A stretch of 64,000 bases of DNA from Bacillus wiedmannii (GTDB taxonomy: Bacteria > Bacillota > Bacilli > Bacillales > Bacillaceae_G), in the NCBI RefSeq assembly GCF_001583695.1, contig NZ_LOBC01000017.1, positions 310,001 to 374,000 on the forward strand, given 5' to 3'. The position numbers and the translations under genes are program-made. A model generated the notes under the pieces. It was given only the letters and a program-made list of their open reading frames with translations, was not told the origin of the DNA and ran no database searches. Shown one piece after another: positions 18,203 to 26,328 of this stretch (position 1 is the stretch's first letter; the number at the start of each line of letters is the position of its first letter).

Positions 18203-19081
18203 TTAGTTATTAGTCTTCCCAAAAATCTCTTCTTGCAGACGGCGACCAGTTGGTGTTGCTGCAAGTCCACCTTCAGCTGTTTCACGAAGTGCTACTGGCA
18301 TCGTTTGTCCGATTCTAAACATCGCCTCAATCACTTCATCACATGGAATTGTACTCGTTACGCCAGCTAATGCTAAATCAGCTGAAATCATCGCATTCGC
18401 AGCTCCTGCTGCATTACGTTTTACACAAGGTACTTCTACAAGCCCTGCAACAGGATCACATACTAAACCAAGCATATTCTTTAATGAAATCGCCATCGCT
18501 GTAGCTGCTTGATCTTGTGTTCCACCAGCCATCTCAACTGCTGCTGCTGCTGCCATTCCACTTGCTGAACCTACTTCAGCTTGGCAACCTCCTGCCGCGC
18601 CGGAAATACAAGCATTATTCGCAACAACCATACCGAAAGCTCCTGCTGTAAATAAAAATTCGATCATCTCTTCGCGTGTCGGCTGTAATTTTTCTTGCAG
18701 TGCAAACAGTACACCTGGCACTGTTCCAGCAGACCCTGCTGTTGGTGTTGCACAAATAATTCCCATCGCTGCGTTTACTTCATTTGTTGCAACAGCTTTA
18801 CTCACCGCGTCCAAAATCGTATCTCCAGATAAGCCTTTTCCGCTATTCTTATACGCCTGAACTTTTACAGCATCTCCGCCAGTTAAACCAGTTGGTGATT
18901 TCACTCCGCGAATACCACGTTCTACTGCTTGCTCCATCACGACTAAGTTCTTTTCCATACCAGCAATTACTTCTTCACGTGAAATACTTCTTGTTTTCAT
19001 TTCACATTGAATCATAATTTCTGCGATTTTTACATTTTGTTCTTTAGCTTGCGCCACTAGTTCCGCTGCGTTCCGAAACAT
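18203..19081 (-). CDS. sdaAA: L-serine dehydratase, alpha subunit
   Basis: 292 residues from ATG 19081, with GGGGGG 8 bases upstream; a longer frame would run into the sdaAB stop. With the beta subunit it forms the iron-sulfur L-serine deaminase that makes pyruvate and ammonia. Conserved cysteines are in GIICATPTAGSAGTVPG, NNACISGAAGGCQAEVGSA and LGLVCDPVAGLVEVPCVKRN, expected ligands of the 4Fe-4S cluster. It follows sdaAB by 18 bases, so the two are co-transcribed. Confidence 0.95.
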   Translation of the reverse strand: MFRNAAELVAQAKEQNVKIAEIMIQCEMKTRSISREEVIAGMEKNLVVMEQAVERGIRGVKSPTGLTGGDAVKVQAYKNSGKGLSGDTILDAVSKAVATNEVNAAMGIICATPTAGSAGTVPGVLFALQEKLQPTREEMIEFLFTAGAFGMVVANNACISGAAGGCQAEVGSASGMAAAAAVEMAGGTQDQAATAMAISLKNMLGLVCDPVAGLVEVPCVKRNAAGAANAMISADLALAGVTSTIPCDEVIEAMFRIGQTMPVALRETAEGGLAATPTGRRLQEEIFGKTNN

Positions 19082-19099
19082 GGTGTGTCCCCCCTGCAA

Positions 19100-19759
19100 T
19101 TATTCCATAATAGTTACTTGACAAATATTTTGTTGCGCGTTTATTTCTTCAATCACTTCATCTGCTAATAATTCATCTGTTTCGATAACCATAAGCGCTC
19201 TTCTTCCTTTTTCTTTACGAGAAACACTCATTGTACTAATGTTAATTTCATGTTTCGCAAGGATTGAAGCTACTGCTGCAATAGCACCGAAGCGATCGTT
19301 ATTTACAATAAGTAGTGCTGGACTCGTGCCTGTTAATTGAAGATCAAATCCGTTTAATTCTACAACTTCAATTTTACCGCCACCAATTGAGCAAGCAACA
19401 ACTTCAATTTCTTCTTCACCTTTATACAAACGAATTCTCGCTGTATTTGGGTGAGGTGCATTTGCATCTTCTTCAATGAATTCTACTTCGATTTTGCGCT
19501 CTTTTGCTATGTCTAGCGCCTCTGGAATACGTAAGTCATCTGTTTCAAACCCTAATATTCCACCGATCAATGCTACATCCGTACCATGCCCTCGATACGT
19601 CTTTGCAAATGATCCATATAATGAAATGCTTACTCTTTCTGGTTCATGACGAAACAGCTGGCGAGCAACTTGCCCCATTCTTGCTGCGCCTGCTGTATGT
19701 GAACTTGATGGACCAATCATAACTGGACCAATAATATCAAATACTGAGCGATACTTCAT
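19100..19759 (-). CDS. sdaAB: L-serine dehydratase, beta subunit
   Basis: 219 residues from the second of two adjacent ATGs (MKYRSVFDIIGPVMIG), which gives better spacing to AGGGGG. GPSSSHTAGAARMG near residue 17 is the family signature. A C-terminal ACT domain (about 145-219, ILAKHEINISTMSVSRKEKG) probably binds serine or another amino acid to regulate activity. First gene of sdaAB-sdaAA. Confidence 0.95.
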   Translation of the reverse strand: MKYRSVFDIIGPVMIGPSSSHTAGAARMGQVARQLFRHEPERVSISLYGSFAKTYRGHGTDVALIGGILGFETDDLRIPEALDIAKERKIEVEFIEEDANAPHPNTARIRLYKGEEEIEVVACSIGGGKIEVVELNGFDLQLTGTSPALLIVNNDRFGAIAAVASILAKHEINISTMSVSRKEKGRRALMVIETDELLADEVIEEINAQQNICQVTIME

Positions 19760-19849
19760 CATAACTCCCCCTAAACCTCTATGCAAAAATTTTTTACTAT
19801 TCTATTAAGCTACCGAATCGGTTGCTTTTCCAGTTGTACGACGAATTTG

Positions 19850-19951
19850 TTACGCTATACGAATTGGATAGTTTTTGAATAACAGTGAAACAATATATCC
19901 TGAAATAATACCAATTATCACAATAAATAAGAAACTTAGCATTACCTTCAT
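19850..19951 (-). CDS. possible 33-residue membrane peptide
   Basis: An ATG at 19951 opens 33 codons (MKVMLSFLFIVIIGIISGY..., ending KNYPIRIA) with one clear membrane segment and a short basic end. It begins 16 bases after the stop of the disrupted gene at 19968-20294, so the two may once have been one unit. No good ribosome binding site is visible, and it may itself be a remnant. Unknown function. Confidence 0.35.
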   Translation of the reverse strand: MKVMLSFLFIVIIGIISGYIVSLLFKNYPIRIA

Positions 19952-19967
19952 TTAAAAATAATATAAG

Positions 19968-20294
19968 CTAATCCAGAATAAAGTCTGGTGGCAATCCAAA
20001 GTTTAACACAGAACCCCTTACAAGCATAGCATAAAGTGAACCTATAATCAGTGGGGGTTTTGTTCATCCCCCACTGATTATTAGTTGAACCAATCGGACG
20101 TTTACGGGCAGTTGATCTCCCACCTAACTTCTTTGCCCCAGCCGAATTTTGAGGTGGGAGTTTTACTGCCCGTTAATGTCGGATAAACAAGTGAAACTCC
20201 CATTGCTTTCATACCTTTTAGTGCTTTAAAGCTAAAAAGTGAAAAAAGACTTAGTACAAATAATAGTAATATCCTTCTTATTTATAATTCTCAT
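19968..20294 (-). pseudogene. small membrane-protein gene broken by a frameshift and a bcr1-like insertion
   Basis: An ATG at 20294 behind GAGAGGG opens MRIINKK; after a one-base frame change at AAGAAGGATA the reading continues ILLLFVLSLFSLFSF, KALKGMKAMGVSLVY and then enters the repeat at 20036-20182. Removing the repeat with one TTTAT copy restores the same frame: AMLVRGSVLNFGLPPDFILD and a stop at 19968. The reconstructed product is about 60 residues with an N-terminal hydrophobic segment. Exact in-frame rejoining is good evidence that the element inserted into a real gene. I do not recognise the product. Confidence 0.6.
20036..20182 (-). mobile_element. bcr1-like non-autonomous repeat element with TTTAT target duplication
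   Basis: 147 bp, flanked by ATAAA at 20031-20035 and 20183-20187 (TTTAT on the minus strand). It shares blocks with the copy at 30524-30666: ACGGGCAGT...ACTGCCCGT, AAAGAAGTTAG, GATCAACTGCCCGTAAA, CCGATTGGT, a GGGGG/CCCCC hairpin and CACTGATTA near the 3' end. No coding capacity. The name is by resemblance to bcr1 repeats of the B. cereus group, recalled rather than searched. Confidence 0.82.
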
Positions 20295-20382
20295 GTTTCC
20301 CTCTCACGATTTAGTCAACTCCACTTGTTACGACAAATGGCTAAAACGCATGTAGCCTACAATAAATTATAATCTGCCCTCA

Positions 20383-20575
20383 TTATAGCTTGTTTTTAAT
20401 AAAACGCTTACTTTTAATAAATTTTAAAAGTTCTGAATAACGATCCATTTTTGCTATTTGTACCACTCGTATGTCATCTGACTTATATAACAGTTTTTCT
20501 AAACAATCGGTACTATGTATTTTTATCCTATCTCTTCACATCATTAAAACTTTCTGTTTCATCCAATATAAACAT
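20383..20575 (-). pseudogene. frameshifted remnant of a small gene
   Basis: From an ATG at 20575 one frame reads MFILDETESFNDVKR then stop; the next frame continues at once with DRIKIHSTDCLEKLLY, KSDDIRVVQIAKMDRY and SELLKFIKSKRFIKNKL to a stop at 20383. Composition is protein-like throughout and the switch point (AAGAGATAGG) needs a single-base change. The rebuilt product would be about 64 residues, hydrophilic and helical. No ribosome binding site or recognisable family. Confidence 0.45.
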
Positions 20576-20614
20576 AAAATGATAACAGTTTTATTTTAAA
20601 TTTTTTTAGAAATA

Positions 20615-20652
20615 AAAAAATGGCAACCATTCGTCACCATTTTTTCACACCA
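20615..20652 (-). terminator. terminator of rnz
   Basis: AAAAAATGG and CCATTTTTTT flank an imperfect inner stem just after the rnz stop, ending in a T-run on the minus strand. Confidence 0.6.
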
Positions 20653-20655
20653 TTA

Positions 20656-21579
20656 TTATCTATCTACTGGAAATGATTTCAAATCCGTAGCTATTTCTGT
20701 ATTAGAAAATAGCTCTCTTGCCTCTTTCCATAATTCCTTATATGTATCTCCTTGATAACGAGAACTAATATGAGTCAATATTAATCTTTTTGCATTTGCC
20801 TGAAGTGCAATACTCGCAGCTTGCTTAGATGTAGAATGAAAATAATCATACGCTTGTTGTTCATCTTCTGCTGCAAAAGTGGCTTCATGAACAAGTACGT
20901 CAGCGTCTTGTGCCAGCTCTCTACTCGCTTCACAATATCTTGTATCACCTAAAATGGTAATAATTCTTCCCTTTTGAGGTGGACCAATAAAGTCTTTTCC
21001 ATTTAGTATCGTACCATTTTCTAATTCAACTACTTCTCCATCTTTTAAACGTTTAAAGAGCGGGCCAGGTTTCACCCCCATCTCCAGCAATTTATCGACT
21101 AAAAGAGCACCTTGTATATCTTTCTCTACAATACGATACCCAAAACATTCAATACCATGTGACAATCTTTTCGTTTCCACGTGAAATTCATTATCTTCAA
21201 ATACAGTACCTTCTTCTGTTATCTCCACAATTTCAAGTGGATATTTTACATGTGTCGTACTTACTGATAATGCCACTTCAATAAATTGTTTAATTCCTTT
21301 TGGTCCATACACTGTTAAAGGTGTAGTCCCTCCTTGAAATGAACGGCTTCCTAATAAACCAGGCAAGCCAAAAATATGATCACCATGTAAATGCGTAATA
21401 AATATTTTTTCAATGCGGCGTGGGCGTACTGATGTATGTAATATTTGATGTTGCGTCGCCTCGCCACAATCAAATAACCAAGTCTGTCCTCGTTCTTCTA
21501 ACAATTGCAAAGCAATTGCCGAAACGTTCCTTCCTTTCGAAGGAACACCTGCACCAGTTCCTAAAAATACAAATTCCAC
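20656..21579 (-). CDS. rnz: ribonuclease Z (tRNA 3' endonuclease)
   Basis: 307 residues, the short bacterial RNase Z form. It cleaves tRNA precursors lacking an encoded CCA after the discriminator base. MBL-fold motifs are complete: [12 protein letters not shown] near residue 7, [12 protein letters not shown] near 63, ILGDTRYC near 207 and LTHISSRYQ near 269 (metal ligands). A GTG start at 21577-21579 follows GGAGGAAAGAAA. Monocistronic by the downstream terminator. Confidence 0.95.
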   Translation of the reverse strand: MEFVFLGTGAGVPSKGRNVSAIALQLLEERGQTWLFDCGEATQHQILHTSVRPRRIEKIFITHLHGDHIFGLPGLLGSRSFQGGTTPLTVYGPKGIKQFIEVALSVSTTHVKYPLEIVEITEEGTVFEDNEFHVETKRLSHGIECFGYRIVEKDIQGALLVDKLLEMGVKPGPLFKRLKDGEVVELENGTILNGKDFIGPPQKGRIITILGDTRYCEASRELAQDADVLVHEATFAAEDEQQAYDYFHSTSKQAASIALQANAKRLILTHISSRYQGDTYKELWKEARELFSNTEIATDLKSFPVDR

Positions 21580-21683
21580 TTTCTTTCCTCCAGCTCTTTA
21601 TATAATCTACCTTTCATCTTACGGAATGTTATTTCAAATGGCAAATCGAATTTACATAACCAATCATCTAGACAACTATATAT

Positions 21684-21722
21684 CACGAACGTTATACTCA
21701 AAAAACTTAGTAATCGTTCGTG
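21684..21722. promoter_or_regulatory. inverted repeat upstream of the 83-residue gene
   Basis: CACGAACG (21684-21691) and CGTTCGTG (21715-21722) form a perfect 8-bp inverted repeat 23 bases apart, about 50 bp before ATG 21769. It could be an operator or a looped two-site element; it does not match the LexA box spacing. Confidence 0.4.
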
Positions 21723-21768
21723 TTTTATGTTAAAATGATTATACTACATTTTAAGGGAGCGTTTTATT

Positions 21769-22020
21769 ATGAAAGAAGCATTTCGTTTACAAACTGATTT
21801 TTCATCTTCATTTGATCGCTGGGTAAGTTCTTTCGTGTCTGATCACCCAGCACAATTAGAATGGACGACTTTGAAAGAATTAATCCATGAATATACAACA
21901 ACACATACAAATGATTCATTACCAACATATATTTCTTCAGCTTTAACATATTACGCACAACGCGTTTCAACAACAAACAGTTCAGAAATTGTTATTTTTG
22001 AAAATGTTACAATCTCTTAA
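21769..22020 (+). CDS. conserved-looking small protein of unknown function
   Basis: 83 residues, soluble, mildly acidic, Ser/Thr-rich: MKEAFRLQTDFSSSFDRWVSSF, a central helical stretch and an EIVIFENVTIS C-terminus. AAGGGAGCG precedes the ATG and a strong terminator follows. Location between rnz and dinB resembles small yqz-type genes in Bacillus, but I do not recognise a family. Confidence 0.7.
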   Translation: MKEAFRLQTDFSSSFDRWVSSFVSDHPAQLEWTTLKELIHEYTTTHTNDSLPTYISSALTYYAQRVSTTNSSEIVIFENVTIS

Positions 22021-22028
22021 TCTATCAT

Positions 22029-22057
22029 AAAAAAGCACTGGTTACAGTGCTTTTTTA
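22029..22057 (+). terminator. terminator after the 83-residue gene
   Basis: AAAAAAGCACTG and CAGTGCTTTTTT around GTTA, nine bases after the stop codon. Confidence 0.88.
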
Positions 22058-22189
22058 TTTATACTTATTTAGCAAATCGTCATATTCCGCCCCAAGATCT
22101 TTATACATACTTCTATCAAACTCATCTAAATTTATCCTTTCACTTAATTTATTTAATAATTCCTTTGCTTGTAGTGCAAAAGAAACAAT
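22055..22189 (-). pseudogene. remnant of a coding sequence lacking a start
   Basis: Forty-four codons on the minus strand read as plausible protein (VSFALQAKELLNKLSER, INLDEFDRSMYKDLGAEYDD, LLNKYK, stop) but no start codon lies in frame; TAA precedes it at 22190. A short ATG-begun fragment (MKFFTIKFL, stop) lies just upstream in another frame, suggesting decay by frameshift. Family unknown. Confidence 0.4.
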
Positions 22190-22279
22190 TTATTTTCTAT
22201 AAAAACTTTATAGTAAAAAATTTCATAGTTAATTGTAAAAATAAAAGGTGTCATGATATTTACTACGTCATGACACCTT

Positions 22280-23518
22280 CTACCTAAACTTATTTTCTAA
22301 TTTTTGCTGAAAAGACTTTTCTTGCTTACGTAATAATTGACTACCTCGTTGTAAAATCGGCATTCCATACTTATCATTAATTTGATCGATGACAGCAAGT
22401 AGCGGCTCTTCTTTCGCATCTTCTTCAAATGAAAACAAATCTAATTGTTTCACCGATTCTGTCTTCCACTCTATTTCAGTAGCTGTAACACCTAGTAAAC
22501 GAACGGAATCACCGTCCCAATGTTGCTTCCATAAACGAGATGCTGCCTGAAAAATATCTCGTTCTTCCCAAATCGCATTTTTCAATTGCTTACTCCGCGT
22601 TACTGTCCGCCTATCATGATATTTAATCATAATTTGAATATTATAGCTGACAAGAGTTCGCTTTTGTAATCTTTTACTCACTGATTTTGATAGCCGTTCT
22701 AACATATCAAGTAATTCTTTCTCTTCATCCATATCCTTTGAAAAAGTCATCGAATTACCGACACTTTTATGTTGTCCCATTTGACTCGGGTCAACTTCCC
22801 TATCATCCATACCTTTTGCCCGCCTTTGTAAATCAACACCATGCTTTCCAATTTTAGCGCGAATGATATGTTCGTTCCCTTTTGCTAACTGCTCAATTGT
22901 TTGTATATGAATATCATTTAATTTTTCAGCTGTTTTTTCTCCAATTCCATGCATCGCTTCAACTGGAAGTGGCCAAATCATTTCTGGAATATCTCGTTTT
23001 CGAAGCACGGTAATACCGAGAGGCTTTTTCATATCAGAAGCTGTTTTTGCTAGGAAAAGGTTAGGAGCAATTCCGATGCTACACGGAAGCTGTAACTCTG
23101 TTAATAACACCTGCTGAATCATCTTTGCTATTTCAAGAGGTGAACCGAGTGCGTAGCAATCTGTAATATCTAAATACCCCTCATCTATAGAGACTGGTTG
23201 TATTTTTTCCGTAAAACGGGAAAGGATTTGAAACATTTGAAATGAAGCTTCACGATATAATGTAAAATTAGGACGCATTACAACTAATTGCGGGCATAAC
23301 CTTTTTGCTTCCCAAAGAGGCATCGTTGTACGTATTCCATAGTCTCTTGCCTCATAACTACATGTTATAATAATTCCTTTTCTTTCTTTTTCATTTCCAG
23401 CAACTGCTAACGGCTTCCCTTGTAATGATGGGTCATGAGCAATTTCAACAGATGCGAAAAAACAATTCATATCTACATGCAAAATAACACGACCATTTTT
23501 CGGATACATTTCTCGCAT
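22280..23518 (-). CDS. dinB: DNA polymerase IV (Y-family)
   Basis: 412 residues from ATG 23518, 8 bases after AGGGAG; a GTG at 23527 is too close to that site. It performs error-prone lesion bypass. The catalytic motifs LHVDMNCFFASVE (about residue 14) and SIDEGYLDITD (about 106) carry the metal-binding acidic residues; a helix-hairpin-helix (MHGIGEKTAEKL) and a little-finger domain follow. The C-terminal QLDLFSFEED resembles a beta-clamp-binding motif (QLxLF). A LexA box lies just upstream, so SOS induction is expected. Confidence 0.94.
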   Translation of the reverse strand: MREMYPKNGRVILHVDMNCFFASVEIAHDPSLQGKPLAVAGNEKERKGIIITCSYEARDYGIRTTMPLWEAKRLCPQLVVMRPNFTLYREASFQMFQILSRFTEKIQPVSIDEGYLDITDCYALGSPLEIAKMIQQVLLTELQLPCSIGIAPNLFLAKTASDMKKPLGITVLRKRDIPEMIWPLPVEAMHGIGEKTAEKLNDIHIQTIEQLAKGNEHIIRAKIGKHGVDLQRRAKGMDDREVDPSQMGQHKSVGNSMTFSKDMDEEKELLDMLERLSKSVSKRLQKRTLVSYNIQIMIKYHDRRTVTRSKQLKNAIWEERDIFQAASRLWKQHWDGDSVRLLGVTATEIEWKTESVKQLDLFSFEEDAKEEPLLAVIDQINDKYGMPILQRGSQLLRKQEKSFQQKLENKFR

Positions 23519-23536
23519 AGTACTCACTCCCTAATC

Positions 23537-23550
23537 AGAACGTTCGTTCT
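23537..23550 (-). promoter_or_regulatory. LexA (DinR) box of dinB
   Basis: AGAACGTTCGTTCT fits the Bacillus SOS consensus GAAC-N4-GTTC (core of CGAACNNNNGTTCG), about 20 bases before the dinB start. Confidence 0.75.
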
Positions 23551-23662
23551 TTCATTATATCAAATTTTGCATAATAGTTATAATAATTACTTGTTCTTTT
23601 CCCTTTATATATTCGATATAATTTACATAAAATAGATATAATTGTAAAAAGGGGTGATTGTG

Positions 23663-23863
23663 ATGAAGTCAACTAATAAACTCAACTATACGTTCCTTGT
23701 GATTATATTAATCATAGCCATTAATTATTTACTACTTCCTATTCTCAACTTTAATACATTTGGATTCTTCCCTCGTCTAGTACATATAGCAACAACTTAT
23801 ATATTGCCATGGATTTTCTTGTATTGGCTGATCCGGCTTGTAAAAGTAATCGAATCAAAATAA
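23663..23863 (+). CDS. small two-span membrane protein, unknown
   Basis: 66 residues from ATG 23663, chosen because AAGGGGTGA is correctly spaced for it. Two hydrophobic segments (about 9-29 and 40-60) connected by a short FNTFGFFPR loop, ending KVIESK. No family recognised. It diverges from dinB and ends in a strong terminator shared with the tripeptidase gene. Confidence 0.65.
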   Translation: MKSTNKLNYTFLVIILIIAINYLLLPILNFNTFGFFPRLVHIATTYILPWIFLYWLIRLVKVIESK

Positions 23864-23899
23864 AAAGCGTGTAAATCAATTGTGATTTACACGCTTTTT
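23862..23899. terminator. bidirectional terminator
   Basis: AAAAAGCGTGTAAATCA pairs perfectly with the mirrored arm around ATTG between convergent genes. Confidence 0.9.
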
Positions 23900-23907
23900 C
23901 TATTACA

Positions 23908-25026
23908 TTACTTCGCTACTTCTTCAATAATTGCTATAACTAATTCTGCTGTTTTTGCTAATTCTTCAACAGGAATCTTTTCGTTTGTTGTATGAATTTC
24001 TTCATAACCAACCGCTAAGTTAACTGTTGGAATACCATGTCCTGCAATTACATTTGCATCACTTCCGCCACCACTTTGGTGAAGAGAAGGTGTACGACCA
24101 ATTTTTTCAGCTGCACGTTTTGCAACTTCTACAACGTGATCGCCCTCAGCAAATTTAAATCCTGGGTACATAACGTTTACTTCAACGTCTGCATGACCAC
24201 CCATTTCTTTTGCAGTTGTTTCAAATGCTTCTTTCATTTTTGCAACTTGTGCTTCCATTTTTTCATTGATTAAAGAACGCGCTTCTGCAAAGATTTGTAC
24301 ATGATCGCAAACGATATTTGTTTGTGTACCACCTTCAAAACGTCCAATATTTGCAGTTGTTTCAGAATCAATACGACCAAGTGGCATCTTCGCAATTGCT
24401 TTCGCTGCGATAGTAATTGCAGATACACCTTTTTCTGGTGCTACACCAGCATGAGCTGTTTTCCCACGAATAATCGCATTCACTTTCGCTTGTGTTGGAG
24501 CTGCAACAACGATTTCACCAACTTTTCCATCGCTATCTAATGCATAACCGTATTTCGCTGTAATGCGCTCACGATCTAATGCTTTTGCACCAACAAGACC
24601 AGATTCTTCTCCAACTGTAATAATAAATTCAATTGTACCATGAGGGATATTTTTCTCTTTTAAAACACGGATTGCTTCGAACATGGATGCTAATCCTGCT
24701 TTATCATCCGCACCTAAAATCGTAGTACCATCTGATACGATATATCCATCTTTAATAGAAGGCTTAATTCCATTACCAGGAACTACTGTATCCATATGAG
24801 AAGTAAAGTAAATTGTATCAACGCCATCTTTTGTTGCTGGTAATGTACAAATTAAATTACCTGCACCATGCCCAGTAACAGCCATTGTGTCATCTTCAAA
24901 TACTTCTACACCTAAATCTGTAAACTTCTTTGTTAATACTTTGCAAATTTCTGCTTCAAATTTCGTTTCAGAATCTACTTGTACTAATTCCATAAATTCA
25001 TTTACTAAACGTTCTTGATTAATCAT
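23908..25026 (-). CDS. yqjE: M20-family tripeptidase-like metallopeptidase (YqjE-like)
   Basis: 372 residues. Probably a cytoplasmic zinc aminopeptidase acting on short peptides (PepT-like). Metal and catalytic motifs are YFTSHMDTVVPG (His/Asp, about 72-83), LGADDKAG (about 98), GEESGLVGAK (Glu pair, about 138), SDGKVG and GGGSDANV, with a dimerisation domain between about 185 and 290. AGGAGG precedes the ATG. Monocistronic. Exact substrate range is not predictable. Confidence 0.9.
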   Translation of the reverse strand: MINQERLVNEFMELVQVDSETKFEAEICKVLTKKFTDLGVEVFEDDTMAVTGHGAGNLICTLPATKDGVDTIYFTSHMDTVVPGNGIKPSIKDGYIVSDGTTILGADDKAGLASMFEAIRVLKEKNIPHGTIEFIITVGEESGLVGAKALDRERITAKYGYALDSDGKVGEIVVAAPTQAKVNAIIRGKTAHAGVAPEKGVSAITIAAKAIAKMPLGRIDSETTANIGRFEGGTQTNIVCDHVQIFAEARSLINEKMEAQVAKMKEAFETTAKEMGGHADVEVNVMYPGFKFAEGDHVVEVAKRAAEKIGRTPSLHQSGGGSDANVIAGHGIPTVNLAVGYEEIHTTNEKIPVEELAKTAELVIAIIEEVAK

Positions 25027-25110
25027 AAGACTGCGCCTCCTGCACTACCATTATGTATGTAACACTATTAATTATAACAGAATTTCGCAAAAGTTTCGAA
25101 ATACAAGACA

Positions 25111-25147
25111 AAAAACAGACGGTTTATATGTCTAGATAACCATCTGC
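25111..25147 (-). terminator. terminator of the acetyltransferase gene
   Basis: CAGATGGTTAT and ATAAACCGTCTG form an imperfect stem followed by TTTTTTG on the minus strand. Confidence 0.75.
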
Positions 25148-25153
25148 TTTCTA

Positions 25154-25699
25154 TTACTCATTTAACAATACCCAGCGCATATGATCTTCCCATACTCCAT
25201 TTACCATTAACATTTTCCTAGACACGCCCTCATATTGAAAGCCTATCTTCGTCACGACTTGTATAGATGCTAAATTTCGTGGCATAATCGGTGCTTCTAT
25301 ACGATGTAACTGAAATTCCTCAAAAGCAACTTGAATCGCTTTTCTAAGCGCTTCTGTCGTATAACCTTTGTTTAACTCTGCCTTATCTAATTTATAGCCG
25401 AGTACACAAGATTGATAAATTCCGCGAACAATTAAATTAAATGAAATACATCCAATTATTTTCGTATCATCACCCTTTTTAAAAATCCAAAGCCTGATGA
25501 TTTTACCTTCTGCAAACTCTTTTCTATCCTTTTGTAACTTTTTCTTCTGATAATCTAACGTAAAAAAATCATCCGGTCTATACTCTTCCCAAGCTTTTAA
25601 AAATTCACGATTCCTGTCGTAATATTGAAGAACTTTTTCAGCATACGACTCATCAATTTCCCTTAAATGTAAACGATTTGTTTCATATATTTTCATCAT
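25154..25699 (-). CDS. GNAT-family N-acetyltransferase
   Basis: About 181 residues from the ATG at 25699 (another ATG follows directly at 25696); GGAG lies five bases upstream, while the longer frame to 25729 lacks a site. It resembles the RimJ/RimL-like ribosomal-protein or small-molecule acetyltransferases: NRLHLREIDESYAEKV near the N-terminus, FLKAWEEYRPDDF, SFNLIVRG, the acetyl-CoA loop region LNKGYTTEALRKAIQVAF and LHRIEAPIMPRN. Acceptor unknown. Monocistronic. Confidence 0.88.
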   Translation of the reverse strand: MMKIYETNRLHLREIDESYAEKVLQYYDRNREFLKAWEEYRPDDFFTLDYQKKKLQKDRKEFAEGKIIRLWIFKKGDDTKIIGCISFNLIVRGIYQSCVLGYKLDKAELNKGYTTEALRKAIQVAFEEFQLHRIEAPIMPRNLASIQVVTKIGFQYEGVSRKMLMVNGVWEDHMRWVLLNE

Positions 25700-25889
25700 C
25701 GTATCTCCATTCTTCAGCTTGCATAACAAAAAACTTATACTCTATCATTAATTATATATTCTCTACATACATACAAATTTCCTGTTATACTTTACATGCA
25801 CTTCTCGAATTTTGTCACTTCTCTCCCCTTGTCCACAATATCATTTCTCGTTACAATGATATTGTACTGATTTGCAAGGAGGTTTAACG

Positions 25890-25982
25890 ATGCATAAAAA
25901 AGCTCAAAAAGTTATGATTTATGTAATGCTAATTTCTATGCTTGTAACAACATTACTTGCTGGCGCAAGTATGTTTTGGTAA
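25890..25982 (+). CDS. prli42: stressosome-associated miniprotein Prli42
   Basis: A 30-residue membrane peptide beginning MHKKAQKVMIYVMLISMLV and ending AGASMFW, behind a perfect AAGGAGG with eight-base spacing, and closed by its own terminator. Length, basic N-terminus and single span match Prli42, which in Listeria anchors the stressosome to the membrane and helps activate sigma-B. The identification is from memory of the family. It sits between an acetyltransferase and a small membrane protein and is monocistronic. Confidence 0.82.
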   Translation: MHKKAQKVMIYVMLISMLVTTLLAGASMFW

Positions 25983-26010
25983 AAAGGACGATGTATTCGT
26001 CCTTTTTTTA
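25981..26010 (+). terminator. terminator of the prli42-like gene
   Basis: AAAAAGGACGA and TCGTCCTTTTTTT around TGTAT, starting within the stop codon. Confidence 0.88.
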
Positions 26011-26032
26011 CTTTTTACACATAACATAATAA

Positions 26033-26064
26033 AATAAACCATCTCGATATCGAGATGGTTTATT
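26033..26064 (-). terminator. terminator of the 79-residue membrane protein gene
   Basis: AATAAACCATCTCG and CGAGATGGTTTATT around ATAT, at the stop codon of the gene. Confidence 0.85.
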
Positions 26065-26299
26065 TTATATAAAGCACAATCGCTACAATACTAAAGGAAA
26101 ATGACATTACAAGTGCTGTTATAAAACTTGTATATTGTTTCTGCTGAAATGCTCCAATAACAAAAGTAAGATTGAGTAATGCCATACATACAATTGCTAC
26201 AAGATAAGAACATATATTAAAAGTTGCCAATATGAATGTAATAACAAATAGAAATCCCATAAAAAATTGCATATACGAAATTTTTGGATTCAAGTACAT
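26060..26299 (-). CDS. small two- to three-span membrane protein, unknown
   Basis: 79 residues from ATG 26299, preceded by AAAGGGG at a 9-base spacing; the longer open frame to 26368 reads through the short repeat at 26329-26388 and is not credible. MYLNPKISYMQFFMGFLFV begins the first span; two more hydrophobic stretches follow (about 30-48 and 60-77). No family recognised. Confidence 0.65.
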   Translation of the reverse strand: MYLNPKISYMQFFMGFLFVITFILATFNICSYLVAIVCMALLNLTFVIGAFQQKQYTSFITALVMSFSFSIVAIVLYIK

Positions 26300-26328
26300 A
26301 TGAGCAACCCCTTTATCTAATTTTTTAT

